Positions 1-5,923 of a DNA stretch of 17,560 bases are shown piece by piece. The stretch spans positions 1 through 17,560 of the forward strand of contig JAFGNI010000333.1 in NCBI GenBank assembly GCA_016927095.1, given 5' to 3'. Under the pieces are notes generated by a model. The model saw nothing but the letters and a program-made list of their open reading frames with translations, had not been told where the DNA came from and did no database searches. Numbering within the stretch: position 1 is the first letter of the stretch; the number at the start of each line of letters is the position of its first letter. Both the position numbers and the translations under genes were made by a program. The DNA is from Anaerolineae bacterium. GTDB taxonomy: Bacteria > Chloroflexota > Anaerolineae > B4-G1 > SLSP01.

Positions 1-260
1 AAGGCGTAGAGGTTGAAGGCGATGTGCACGATGTCGGCATGCAGAAAGCCTGCCGCCACGAGCCGCCACCATTGCCGGTACTGCACGACCAGGATGGGCA
101 TCAAGGCACCGTAGGTCGTGATAAGCTGGCCTGTGAGCATATCGATCAGGAAGACGACGCCGTTGATCCCGATCAACCAATAGGTCGCCCGCACAGAGAA
201 TCGGGGCAGGCGCAGGCGCAGCGGCAGCCCAGCCGGCACAGGCTCTGGGTTCGTGGTCAT
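1..260 (-). CDS. Rhomboid-family intramembrane serine protease, N-terminal fragment
   Basis: The reading frame starts at the ATG read from 260 to 258 and runs off the left edge, so only about 86 residues are visible. After a short polar, Pro/Arg-rich N-terminus comes a hydrophobic segment (YWLIGINGVVFLIDM). It is followed by a region ending WWRLVAAGFLHADIVHIAFN. That last motif is typical of the loop and second helix of bacterial rhomboids, whose catalytic GxSG serine and histidine would lie beyond the window. Rhomboids cleave transmembrane substrates within the membrane. The start codon overlaps the gmk stop (ATGA, 260-257), so the two genes are probably translationally coupled in one mRNA. 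Family assignment is fairly sure from the motif. Substrate and activity cannot be judged from this fragment. Confidence 0.85.
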   Translation of the reverse strand, partial: MTTNPEPVPAGLPLRLRLPRFSVRATYWLIGINGVVFLIDMLTGQLITTYGALMPILVVQYRQWWRLVAAGFLHADIVHIAFNLYA

Positions 261-889
261 GGCAATTGCGCTTGGCGAGGATGGACCCGGTGGTGTTCCG
301 CTTCGATGATGCTAAGGACCTGGTCTGCAGCGCGATCTAGCTGGCACTGGCCGTTGATGACGACGTAGTCGAAGGTCTCGACGGTCGTCATCTCCTGGCG
401 TGCGGTCTTGACACGCCGCTGGAGTTGTACGTCGGACTCGGTGCGGCGACGGCTCAAGCGCTCTATAAGCTCTTCCTCAGAAGCTGCGCTGAGGAAAATG
501 AGAATGGCATCGGGGATCAGTCTTTTGATGGTTGCGGCGCCCTGCACGTCCAGCCGCATCAAGACGTCCTTGCCGCTGGCGAAGGCCTCGCGGATTTGCT
601 GCTTGGGGATGCCCTTGTATTGCCCGTAGACCAGAGCGTGTTCCAGCAGCTCGTCCCGTGCGATCATCGTCTCGAATTCCTCCCGGGAGACGAAGAAGTA
701 GTCCACACCGTGGCGCTCGCCTGGCCTCGCCGGACGTGATGTCGCCGTGACGACAAAACGGAACTGCGCGCCTCGTGCTTTGATGCGTTCGACAAGACTG
801 TCCTTACCTACCCCTGAGGGACCGGAGATGATCACCAATAGCGGTACGGTCTCTCGATGGTAAGGGTCGAACACAACATCATCGCTCAT
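257..889 (-). CDS. gmk: Guanylate kinase
   Basis: This 210-residue protein has the usual size for guanylate kinase, which phosphorylates GMP (and dGMP) to GDP with ATP in the cytoplasm. The P-loop GPSGVGKD is at residues 23-30. The GMP-binding region follows, with ATSRPARPGERHGVDYFF around residues 49-66 and LLEHALVYGQYKGIP around 81-95. The LID region is Arg-rich (ERLSRRRTE). The residue after the P-loop lysine is Asp instead of the common Ser/Thr or Gly, with Ser next. The GMP-binding signature still rules out PhnN as the better name. The ATG at 889 is preceded by AGGAG with a 7-base spacer (898-902). The gene is transcribed divergently from the zinc-ribbon gene at 1070 and is followed with a 4-base overlap by the rhomboid gene. 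Confidence 0.95.
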   Translation of the reverse strand: MSDDVVFDPYHRETVPLLVIISGPSGVGKDSLVERIKARGAQFRFVVTATSRPARPGERHGVDYFFVSREEFETMIARDELLEHALVYGQYKGIPKQQIREAFASGKDVLMRLDVQGAATIKRLIPDAILIFLSAASEEELIERLSRRRTESDVQLQRRVKTARQEMTTVETFDYVVINGQCQLDRAADQVLSIIEAEHHRVHPRQAQLP

Positions 890-1069
890 GATCTTGCTCC
901 TAGTGCCGGTCTACGGTATAAATATAGTGACGGTTGCAGAGTTCAGAAGCAACGCAAGGGTGGCGAGGCGCTCGACAAGACAGGGATCGTTGGCACCATT
1001 GCCCCTTGACACCGGTCACCTGCGGCTTGAGCTAGCCTACTATACCACAATTGAAATAGGAGAGGAAAA
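890..1069. promoter_or_regulatory. Divergent promoter region between gmk and the zinc-ribbon gene
   Basis: This 180-base spacer must contain the start signals for both directions. On the minus strand there is an AT-rich TATATT (921-926) suitably placed about 30 bases before gmk, but without a good -35. On the plus strand TTGACA (1006-1011) and an AT-rich TACTATA (1038-1044) are present, but 26 bases apart, which is too far for a standard sigma-70 pair. Only the ribosome binding sites (AGGAG for gmk, AGGAGAGG at 1058-1065 for the zinc-ribbon gene) are clear. The exact promoters are therefore uncertain. Confidence 0.35.
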
Positions 1070-1522
1070 ATGCCGATCTACGAATACCGATGTCAGGAGT
1101 GCGGTCGCCGCTTCTCGGTGTTTTGGCGCTCCTTTGGCGATGTCCACGAGGATAGGGTGGTCTGTAAGCGTTGTGGTAGCAAGGATGTCCAGCGCCTTGT
1201 CTCGCGCGTGCGGATGGTGAGGTCCGAGGACAGCCACCTGGACGATCTGGCCGACCCCAGTGCTTGGGGGGATTTCGATGAGAACGATCCGAAGAGCATG
1301 GGGCGGTTTATGCGCAAGATGATGAGCGAGATCGGGGACGAAGCCGGTGATCTCGGCCCCGAGTTTGAGGAGGTCGTGGATCGCCTCGAAGCCGGACAGG
1401 ATCCTGAGGAGATCGAGAAGGACATGCCCGATCTCTTGGGCGAGGAGGGGATGGGCGGTCCCGGCGGCGCCGGCGGTGGTGGCGACAGTGACTTCTACAG
1501 CGGCTCGGACTTCGATGTGTGA
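1070..1522 (+). CDS. FmdB-family zinc-ribbon protein with acidic, Gly-rich tail
   Basis: The 150-residue protein opens with MPIYEYRC, the hallmark start of FmdB-type putative regulatory zinc ribbons. Two CxxC pairs (Cys8/Cys11 and Cys32/Cys35) would bind one zinc ion. FmdB was named for a possible regulatory role at a formamidase locus; the function of most members is unknown. Beyond the ribbon lies an unusually long acidic region containing DPSAWGDFDENDP and RFMRKMMSEIGDE. The protein ends in a Gly-rich, Asp/Ser/Phe tail (about residues 128-150). Such a tail could be a disordered interaction region, but that is inference. A strong AGGAGAGG ribosome binding site lies at 1058-1065. The SDR gene follows after 63 bases with no visible terminator, so the two may be co-transcribed. 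Confidence 0.85.
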   Translation: MPIYEYRCQECGRRFSVFWRSFGDVHEDRVVCKRCGSKDVQRLVSRVRMVRSEDSHLDDLADPSAWGDFDENDPKSMGRFMRKMMSEIGDEAGDLGPEFEEVVDRLEAGQDPEEIEKDMPDLLGEEGMGGPGGAGGGGDSDFYSGSDFDV

Positions 1523-1585
1523 CAGGCTTTGGGCGGCGGTGGCCGGCCCAACACGTGGTCGATGCCTACAGGAGGACCTGGTTCG

Positions 1586-2419
1586 ATGACGGCAGGGCAT
1601 GCGCTTGACGGCCGGTGGGCGCTCATTCTCGGGGCTTCGAGCGGCTTCGGTGCCGCAACTGCGCGGGCCTTGGCCCAGGCGGGCATGTACATCTTCGGCG
1701 TCCACCTCGATCCCCGGCGCTCGCTGGCACGTGCGGAGGCGGTTGTCGCCGACATCGAGGCCGCTGGGAGCCGCGCAGTTTTCTTCAACGTCAACGCAGC
1801 GGACGCGCGACGCCGGGAACGGGTAATCGCGAAGATAGGCGAGGTCCTCAGCGAGGAAGCTGAGGCGCATGGTCCATCCGTTGGCGTCATCCATATGCTC
1901 GTGCATACGCTGGCCTTTGGCAGCCTGCGTCCTTTCATCCATTCGGATCCGGAAGAAGCCGTCAACGAGCAGCAGATGGAGATGACACAGAGGGTGATGG
2001 CGCACAGTCTTGTCTACTGGACCCAGGATCTGGTGCGGGCCGGCCTACTCGCCGCCGGCAGCCGCATTTATGCCATGACCAGTCTGGGCTCACAGAGGGT
2101 TTCCTCGCATTACGGTCCCGTTTCGGCGGCCAAAGCTGCTCTGGAAGCGCACACGCGCCAGCTTGCGGTGGAGCTTGCGCCCCGTGGTATTGCCGTCAAC
2201 TGCCTCATGCCTGGGGTCGCGGACACGCCGGCGCTCCGGGCGATCCCCGGGCACGAGGAGATCCTGGAGCAGGTTCACACCTTCCATCCGGCGGGACGTC
2301 TGACGCGCCCCGAGGACGTCGCTCAGACGCTGGTCGTCCTGGCTGATCCGCGGCTGACGTGGGTCTCCGGCGCGATTATCCCCGTAGACGGCGGGGAGAG
2401 TCTTGTAGCTGCGGGTTAG
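1586..2419 (+). CDS. SDR oxidoreductase with enoyl-ACP-reductase-like (FabL/FabI-type) active site
   Basis: This is a short-chain dehydrogenase/reductase of 277 residues with the NAD(P)-binding GASSGFG at 16-22. The catalytic pair is spaced Tyr176-X6-Lys183 (YGPVSAAK), the enoyl-ACP reductase arrangement, not the classical YxxxK. The strand before it, MTSLGSQR, the following AALEAHTRQLAVELAPRGI, the segment HEEILEQVHTFHPAGRL and the terminal VDGGESL resemble Bacillus FabL as I remember it. LVHTLAFGSLRP around 105-116 also recalls the enoyl reductase active-site loop. A role reducing the enoyl-ACP double bond in fatty acid synthesis is therefore plausible but unproven; another SDR substrate is possible. 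I chose the ATG at 1586 because AGGAGG (1570-1575) lies 10 bases upstream. The frame opens further upstream at a TTG (1529) and an ATG (1562), but neither has a ribosome binding site. Confidence 0.88.
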   Translation: MTAGHALDGRWALILGASSGFGAATARALAQAGMYIFGVHLDPRRSLARAEAVVADIEAAGSRAVFFNVNAADARRRERVIAKIGEVLSEEAEAHGPSVGVIHMLVHTLAFGSLRPFIHSDPEEAVNEQQMEMTQRVMAHSLVYWTQDLVRAGLLAAGSRIYAMTSLGSQRVSSHYGPVSAAKAALEAHTRQLAVELAPRGIAVNCLMPGVADTPALRAIPGHEEILEQVHTFHPAGRLTRPEDVAQTLVVLADPRLTWVSGAIIPVDGGESLVAAG

Positions 2420-2511
2420 CGTACATAGCCGCCCGGTTCTCCTTGGTAGCACCTTCCTCAATAGGTAGCGCCCCCAACGCGCTGCAGGCCGGCGAGTGCC
2501 CAGCCGTCGTC

Positions 2512-2561
2512 GCGCCCAAGGGCCTTCGGCCCGAGCGACGTCGGGCTTGGGCCTTGGGCGC
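2512..2561. repeat. 50-base inverted repeat, possible RNA hairpin or terminator of the SDR gene
   Basis: The outer arms GCGCCCAAGG (2512-2521) and CCTTGGGCGC (2552-2561) are perfect complements. Inside are CCCGA (2530-2534) and TCGGG (2541-2545) around a GCGACG loop. An alternative local hairpin, GGGCC-TTC-GGCCC (2520-2532), competes with the long form. There is no T-run after it, so it is not a textbook intrinsic terminator. It is the first strong structure downstream of the SDR gene, 93 bases after the stop codon. Confidence 0.5.
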
Positions 2562-2663
2562 TGCAGTCTATCCCCACGCGCAGTGCTTGTCACTGAGACG
2601 TGTGCATCCACCGTGTTGACACAGGGCCACCGCATCTAGACAGGCCTGTTGCATCGGGAGCTG

Positions 2664-2818
2664 TGTAGGGTAGCAAGCTGAGCCGCACCCGGCCCGCAGC
2701 GCCGGCCTGTGGCGCCCGATCGTCGTCGTGGCGGCTTGCCCTAGCATGGCGTCGTCCTTGCGTTGGCCTTGCGCAACGGCGGCTGCGCCGCCGGGGCGGG
2801 TCGGCTACCCGCCCTACA
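2664..2818. repeat. Candidate small inverted-repeat element (MITE/REP-like)
   Basis: The segment begins TGTAGGGTAGC and ends, read inward from the other strand, TGTAGGGCGGGTAGC. The two ends match apart from a 4-base insertion. The total of 155 bases carries no gene and ends in two strong hairpins. The TGTAGGG end motif recurs at both ends of the larger element at 7249-7513, which supports a dispersed-repeat family. With only two copies visible, and this one imperfect, the boundaries are tentative. Confidence 0.35.
2777..2814. repeat. Back-to-back hairpin pair
   Basis: Two perfect stems abut directly. CGGCGGC/GCCGCCG has a 3-base loop (2777-2793), and GGGCGGGT/ACCCGCCC has a 5-base loop (2794-2814). 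This geometry is like REP doublets in other bacteria. The pair lies about 65 bases upstream of the S1 promoter and outside its transcript. Confidence 0.6.
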
Positions 2819-2880
2819 TTCGAGCCTGTCACGCAAGCTGGCCAAATTCGATAGCCCTGGCGCACGCCCTTCCGCGCGTG

Positions 2881-2908
2881 TTGACATTGTCGATGCCTAT
2901 GTTACAAT
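2881..2908 (+). promoter_or_regulatory. Sigma-70-type promoter for the S1/infA unit
   Basis: A perfect -35 TTGACA (2881-2886) and a 5/6 -10 TACAAT (2903-2908) are separated by 16 bases. Transcription should start near 2915, giving a leader of about 70 bases before the GTG at 2984. This is one of the three clearest promoters in the window, as expected for a highly expressed translation gene. Confidence 0.85.
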
Positions 2909-2926
2909 ACTCAAAGTTTATCAGAC

Positions 2927-2969
2927 CCACCTCTGTTGCGTTGCATAGGTATGCGACAAACATAGGTGG
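2927..2969 (+). promoter_or_regulatory. Leader stem-loop upstream of the S1 gene
   Basis: CCACCT (2927-2932) pairs with AGGTGG (2964-2969). Inside it TGTTGC (2934-2939) pairs with GCGACA (2953-2958), with one G-U pair. The structure ends three bases before the AGGAG ribosome binding site (2973-2977). The CCACCTCT strand also resembles the anti-Shine-Dalgarno sequence. A control element of this kind would fit the known autoregulation of S1 in other bacteria, but regulation here is inferred from structure alone. Confidence 0.45.
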
Positions 2970-2983
2970 AATAGGAGTTTTCA

Positions 2984-4618
2984 GTGGAAGAACTGAATCA
3001 TACCTCATCTCCATCCGAGACTGCAGAAACCCCCATCCAGATTCCCGAAGAAGACCAGGCGACTGAGGACGTGCTGGCTGTGGAAGCTGCCGGCGAACCG
3101 GAACCGGAAACCGAGCCGGAACCGGCTGTCTCCAAAGCCGAGGAGGCCCCTGAGCCCGCATCCGGCGCGCCGGCTGCCGGTGAACCAGCGCCGCATGATG
3201 ACACGCCTGAGGAAGCTCAGGCCCTGGAGCCGGCCTCTTGGGAGGATCAGCTCGAGGAGTCCCTCTCCGCCAGCGAGATCAAGCGCGGAGAGCTGCGCGA
3301 AGGCATCATCCTCTACCGTCGCGACAACGGCTTCGTCGTCGATATCGGGGCGAAACGCGATGGCTTCGTGCCTCTGGAGGACATCAAAGAGATAGAGGGA
3401 CGTGAGTACGACGTCGGGGACGAGGTGCCCGTCGTCGTCACCCGCTTCCGCGATTCCGACGGCAACGTCGAGCTCTCCATCTCGCAGGCCTTGCTACAAG
3501 AGGACTGGCTCATCGCCGAGAAGCTCCTCGAGAGCCAAGAAGTCTACGAGACCACCGTCAACGGCTCCAACCGCGGCGGGCTCACCGTCGACTTCGGTCG
3601 CCTGCGCGGCTTCGTCCCCATGTCGCAGATCATCGGCTTCAACCGCATCCGCCAACCTGCCGAGCGACAACGCCGCCTGGAGGCCATGGTCGATGAAGAG
3701 ATCATGCTCAAAGTCATCGAGGTCAACCGCCGGCGTCGGCGGCTCATCCTCTCCCAGCGCGCTGCCGCCAAAGAATGGCGGCGTGTCCGCCGCAAGTCCC
3801 TGCTCGAAGAGCTGGAGGCCGGCCAGGTCCGGCGCGGGCGCATCAGCCAGATCACCGATTTCGGCCTCTTCGTCAACCTCGGCGGCATGGACGGCCTCGT
3901 CCATATCTCCGAGCTCTCCTGGGGCCGGATCGAGAATCCCGCCGAGGTCTACCACCCCGGTCAGCGCGTGAAAGTCCAAGTCCTCAGCGTGGACCGCGAC
4001 CGGCAGCGCATCGCCCTGAGCATCAAAGCGCTCACGCCCGATCCTTGGGAGAGTGTGGTCGTCCGCTACAGCGTCGGCAGCCTCGTCGAGGGCAAAGTGA
4101 CCCAGGTCGTCGACTTCGGAGTCTTCATCGAACTCGAGCCCGGCGTCGAAGGCCTCCTCCACAACTCCGAACTGCGCGACACCGCCCAGCGCGAGGAACT
4201 TTCCAGTGGGGATCCGATCCTGGTGAAGGTCATCCGGGTCGAGCCCGAGCGCCGTCGCATCGGCCTCAGTGTCCGCCAAGTCCGTCCCGAAGAGTGGGAA
4301 GAGTGGGCGCTCAAGAAACTGGAGGAAGAAGAGCAAGGGGCAGAGGCCGCGGAGGCCGAGGAAGTTGACGACATTGACGACGTTGACGACTTTGACCTCG
4401 ACGAAGACGTCGACACAGAGGACCAAGACGTCGATACAGAGGACGATGTTGACGCCGAAACCGAAAACCAAGACGTCGAGACAGAGGATGAAGTTGACGT
4501 CGAAACCGAAGACGAAGACGATACCGGCGCTGTAGATGCGCCCGAAACTGCAGAGACAACTGCGGCTGAAGAGGGCGGGGAAGCCCCGACCGGCGACGAC
4601 ACAGTGTCGGAGGACTAG
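2984..4618 (+). CDS. rpsA: S1 RNA-binding-domain protein (30S ribosomal protein S1 type)
   Basis: The 544-residue protein has four S1 (OB-fold) RNA-binding domains at roughly residues 102-168, 187-258, 279-347 and 364-431. The third (GRISQITDFGLFVNLGGMDG) and fourth (GKVTQVVDFGVFIELEPGVEG) are the most canonical. Ribosomal S1 helps bind mRNA to the 30S subunit; four-domain versions are normal outside Proteobacteria. An acidic, Pro/Ala-rich region (1-100) precedes the domains and a very acidic tail (446-544) follows. The start is GTG at 2984 with AGGAG 6 bases upstream. infA follows after 12 bases, which supports a translation role. A regulator with S1 domains is the alternative, but promoter strength and context favour S1. 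Confidence 0.9.
   Translation: MEELNHTSSPSETAETPIQIPEEDQATEDVLAVEAAGEPEPETEPEPAVSKAEEAPEPASGAPAAGEPAPHDDTPEEAQALEPASWEDQLEESLSASEIKRGELREGIILYRRDNGFVVDIGAKRDGFVPLEDIKEIEGREYDVGDEVPVVVTRFRDSDGNVELSISQALLQEDWLIAEKLLESQEVYETTVNGSNRGGLTVDFGRLRGFVPMSQIIGFNRIRQPAERQRRLEAMVDEEIMLKVIEVNRRRRRLILSQRAAAKEWRRVRRKSLLEELEAGQVRRGRISQITDFGLFVNLGGMDGLVHISELSWGRIENPAEVYHPGQRVKVQVLSVDRDRQRIALSIKALTPDPWESVVVRYSVGSLVEGKVTQVVDFGVFIELEPGVEGLLHNSELRDTAQREELSSGDPILVKVIRVEPERRRIGLSVRQVRPEEWEEWALKKLEEEEQGAEAAEAEEVDDIDDVDDFDLDEDVDTEDQDVDTEDDVDAETENQDVETEDEVDVETEDEDDTGAVDAPETAETTAAEEGGEAPTGDDTVSED
4406..4522 (+). repeat. In-frame 45 bp acidic repeat in the S1 tail
   Basis: Codons for residues 475-513 form alternating 7- and 8-residue units such as DVDTEDQ and DVDTEDDV. 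These combine into a 15-residue (45 bp) period repeated about 2.5 times, with drift from D to E. Just before it is a run of DD(V/I/F) triplets. The pattern suggests growth by slippage under selection for acidity. The period keeps the frame, so copy-number change would not break the protein. Confidence 0.75.
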
Positions 4619-4630
4619 AGAACGGCGCCT

Positions 4631-4885
4631 ATGGCAAAACAAGAAGACAAAATCACCGTTGAGGGCACCGTCACCGAGGCGCTGCCCGGCACCCAGTTCC
4701 GCGTCCAACTCGATACGGGACACGAGGTCCTGGCCTATCTCTCCGGCAAAATGCGGCGCTACTACATCCGCATCCTGCTGGGGGATCGCGTGAGGGTGGA
4801 GCTTTCCCCCTACGACCTGACCCGTGGACGCATCGTCTACCGTCACAAGAAGCAGCGGCACGGCGGCGAAGAAGAGGAAGAATAA
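4631..4885 (+). CDS. infA: Translation initiation factor IF-1
   Basis: The 84-residue protein matches IF-1 along its length: [14 protein letters not shown], the core [20 protein letters not shown], and the closing [18 protein letters not shown]-1 binds the 30S A site during initiation with IF-2 and IF-3. It is about 12 residues longer than the usual 72, ending in a basic patch and a run of Glu. The gene starts 12 bases after the S1 stop. The nearest ribosome-binding-like GGAGGA (4609-4614) overlaps the end of the S1 frame, so translational coupling is likely. infA more often sits in the ribosomal protein operon with rpmJ and rpsM, so this location is worth noting. A second infA copy elsewhere in the genome cannot be excluded. 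Confidence 0.95.
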   Translation: MAKQEDKITVEGTVTEALPGTQFRVQLDTGHEVLAYLSGKMRRYYIRILLGDRVRVELSPYDLTRGRIVYRHKKQRHGGEEEEE

Positions 4886-4922
4886 CCCCTCCTCGCCCTT
4901 CGTGTCAGCGTGAGATCCTAAG

Positions 4923-4947
4923 AACGCCGGCCCACCAGGCCGGCGTT
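4923..4947 (+). terminator. Hairpin terminator after infA
   Basis: AACGCCGGCC (4923-4932) and GGCCGGCGTT (4938-4947) form a perfect 10 bp stem with a 5-base CACCA loop. Only a short T-run (TTTCT) follows, so termination may be partial. The hairpin ends 22 bases before the nitroreductase start codon. Confidence 0.75.
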
Positions 4948-4969
4948 TCTGCAACCAAGGGAGGCACCT

Positions 4970-5821
4970 ATGGACCTATACCAGGCGATCGTCACCCGAC
5001 GTTCCGTGCGCCGCTACCGCGAAGAACCCCTGGACAAGACCTTCCTGACCATGGTCGATGAAATCGTCGGCCGGGCCCGTCCCCTGGTCTCGGCGAACCG
5101 GGTGCGCATGATGCGCCGCGACGTCGTCGGCGGCGAGGACCTCATCGCCGCCATGGGCGGCTACGGGCGCATCCTCACCCCGCCGCACTACCTCGTCGCC
5201 GCCATCGTCGGACGCACCGCCCCCCTCGTCGACCTCGGCTACCGCATGGAACAGATCGCCGTTCAGATGGTGCAGCTGGGCATCAGCGTCTGCTTCATCG
5301 GCAGCCTAGGCCGCGAGACCAACGTGCGCGTCCGGTTCCGGCTCAACCCGTCGGCGCGCACCGGCGCCTTCCTCATCTTCGGCCGGCCGTCTGACAGCGT
5401 CACGGGCCGCACCATCAACACCGCCATCCGGCGCGCCCGAGGCGAGGACACCCGGTTAGAAGCTGCGGACATCTTCTACAACGGCAACTTCGACCGGTCC
5501 ACCTCGCCGCCCAGACAACTCACCAAACTCATCGAAGCGGCCCGGCTGGCCCCCTCAGCCAACAACGCCCAGCCCTGGCGCTTCCTGTGGGCCCGCGACA
5601 CCCTCTACCTCTTCGTGCAGAAACTCAACAGCCGCTATGGCAACCAACTCGTCATGCAGGAATACCGCTACTTCGACGGGGGCACTTGCATGGCCAACAT
5701 CATGCTGGCCATGGAGAACACCGACCTCTACGGCAAGTGGGAGCTACTCGACCCGCGCCAGCCGGACCTCCCGGAGCACCCGCCATCCCTGGAGCCCCTG
5801 GCCAAGCTTGAGCTCCACTAA
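4970..5821 (+). CDS. Nitroreductase-family protein (TM1586-like)
   Basis: This 283-residue protein has two half-motifs of flavin-dependent nitroreductases. RRSVRRY is at 10-16, where family members contact FMN phosphate. EAARLAPSANNAQPWRF is at 189-205, the segment normally near the start of one-domain members. The length and this displaced arrangement fit the longer TM1586-type putative nitroreductases. These are expected to bind FMN and reduce substrates with NAD(P)H; no substrate can be named. The ATG at 4970 has a good GGGAGG (4959-4964). The gene sits directly behind the infA hairpin, so it probably depends on read-through, because no promoter is visible in the 22-base gap. It converges with recF. 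Confidence 0.8.
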   Translation: MDLYQAIVTRRSVRRYREEPLDKTFLTMVDEIVGRARPLVSANRVRMMRRDVVGGEDLIAAMGGYGRILTPPHYLVAAIVGRTAPLVDLGYRMEQIAVQMVQLGISVCFIGSLGRETNVRVRFRLNPSARTGAFLIFGRPSDSVTGRTINTAIRRARGEDTRLEAADIFYNGNFDRSTSPPRQLTKLIEAARLAPSANNAQPWRFLWARDTLYLFVQKLNSRYGNQLVMQEYRYFDGGTCMANIMLAMENTDLYGKWELLDPRQPDLPEHPPSLEPLAKLELH

Positions 5822-5843
5822 TCGCGGGAGCCCGCCCCGCACC

Positions 5844-5860
5844 CACCTTCCGGGAAGGTG
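5844..5860 (+). terminator. Hairpin at the end of the nitroreductase transcript
   Basis: CACCTTC and GAAGGTG flank a CGG loop 22 bases after the nitroreductase stop codon. There is no T-run, so terminator function is uncertain. The same 15-mer occurs in opposite orientation at 5926-5940 at the end of recF. Confidence 0.45.
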
Positions 5861-5923
5861 CGTTGGGCCTAGCAGACGCCGGTAGCGCCGCAATCGCATA
5901 GCGCTCTCGGCTGGGGTCGCGTC

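Larger units (their letters stand above)
2420..2880. other. Long non-coding region rich in inverted repeats
   Basis: No credible gene is visible in these 461 bases between the SDR stop and the S1 promoter. The small open frames have Arg-rich, low-complexity translations typical of chance frames in GC-rich DNA. The region holds a 50-base imperfect hairpin (2512-2561), a candidate small repeat element (2664-2818) and a pair of back-to-back hairpins (2777-2814). No tRNA-like or rRNA-like sequence was seen. Confidence 0.6.

Noticed and set aside
1006..1044. TTGACA plus TACTATA as a promoter for the zinc-ribbon gene
   Set aside because: The 26-base spacing is too long for a standard sigma-70 promoter, so it was kept only as a note within the divergent region.
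1040..2005. A 321-residue open frame on the minus strand over the zinc-ribbon and SDR genes
   Set aside because: It overlaps two genes with clear motifs and ribosome binding sites and its translation is His/Arg-rich without any domain.
2777..2830. A tRNA-like fold suggested by the GC-rich stems followed by TTCGAG
   Set aside because: No acceptor stem, anticodon arm or CCA arrangement of tRNA length can be built; the sequence is explained by two simple hairpins.
2590..2865. A possible 91-residue minus-strand gene in the non-coding region before S1
   Set aside because: No ribosome binding site or recognisable motif, Arg-rich composition, and it runs through the hairpin pair at 2777-2814, which explains its sequence better.
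3494..4954. A 486-residue open frame on the minus strand across the S1 and infA genes
   Set aside because: It lies opposite two well-supported genes, and its translation mirrors the acidic repeat codons. It has no recognisable domain; long antisense frames are expected in GC-rich genes with this codon use.
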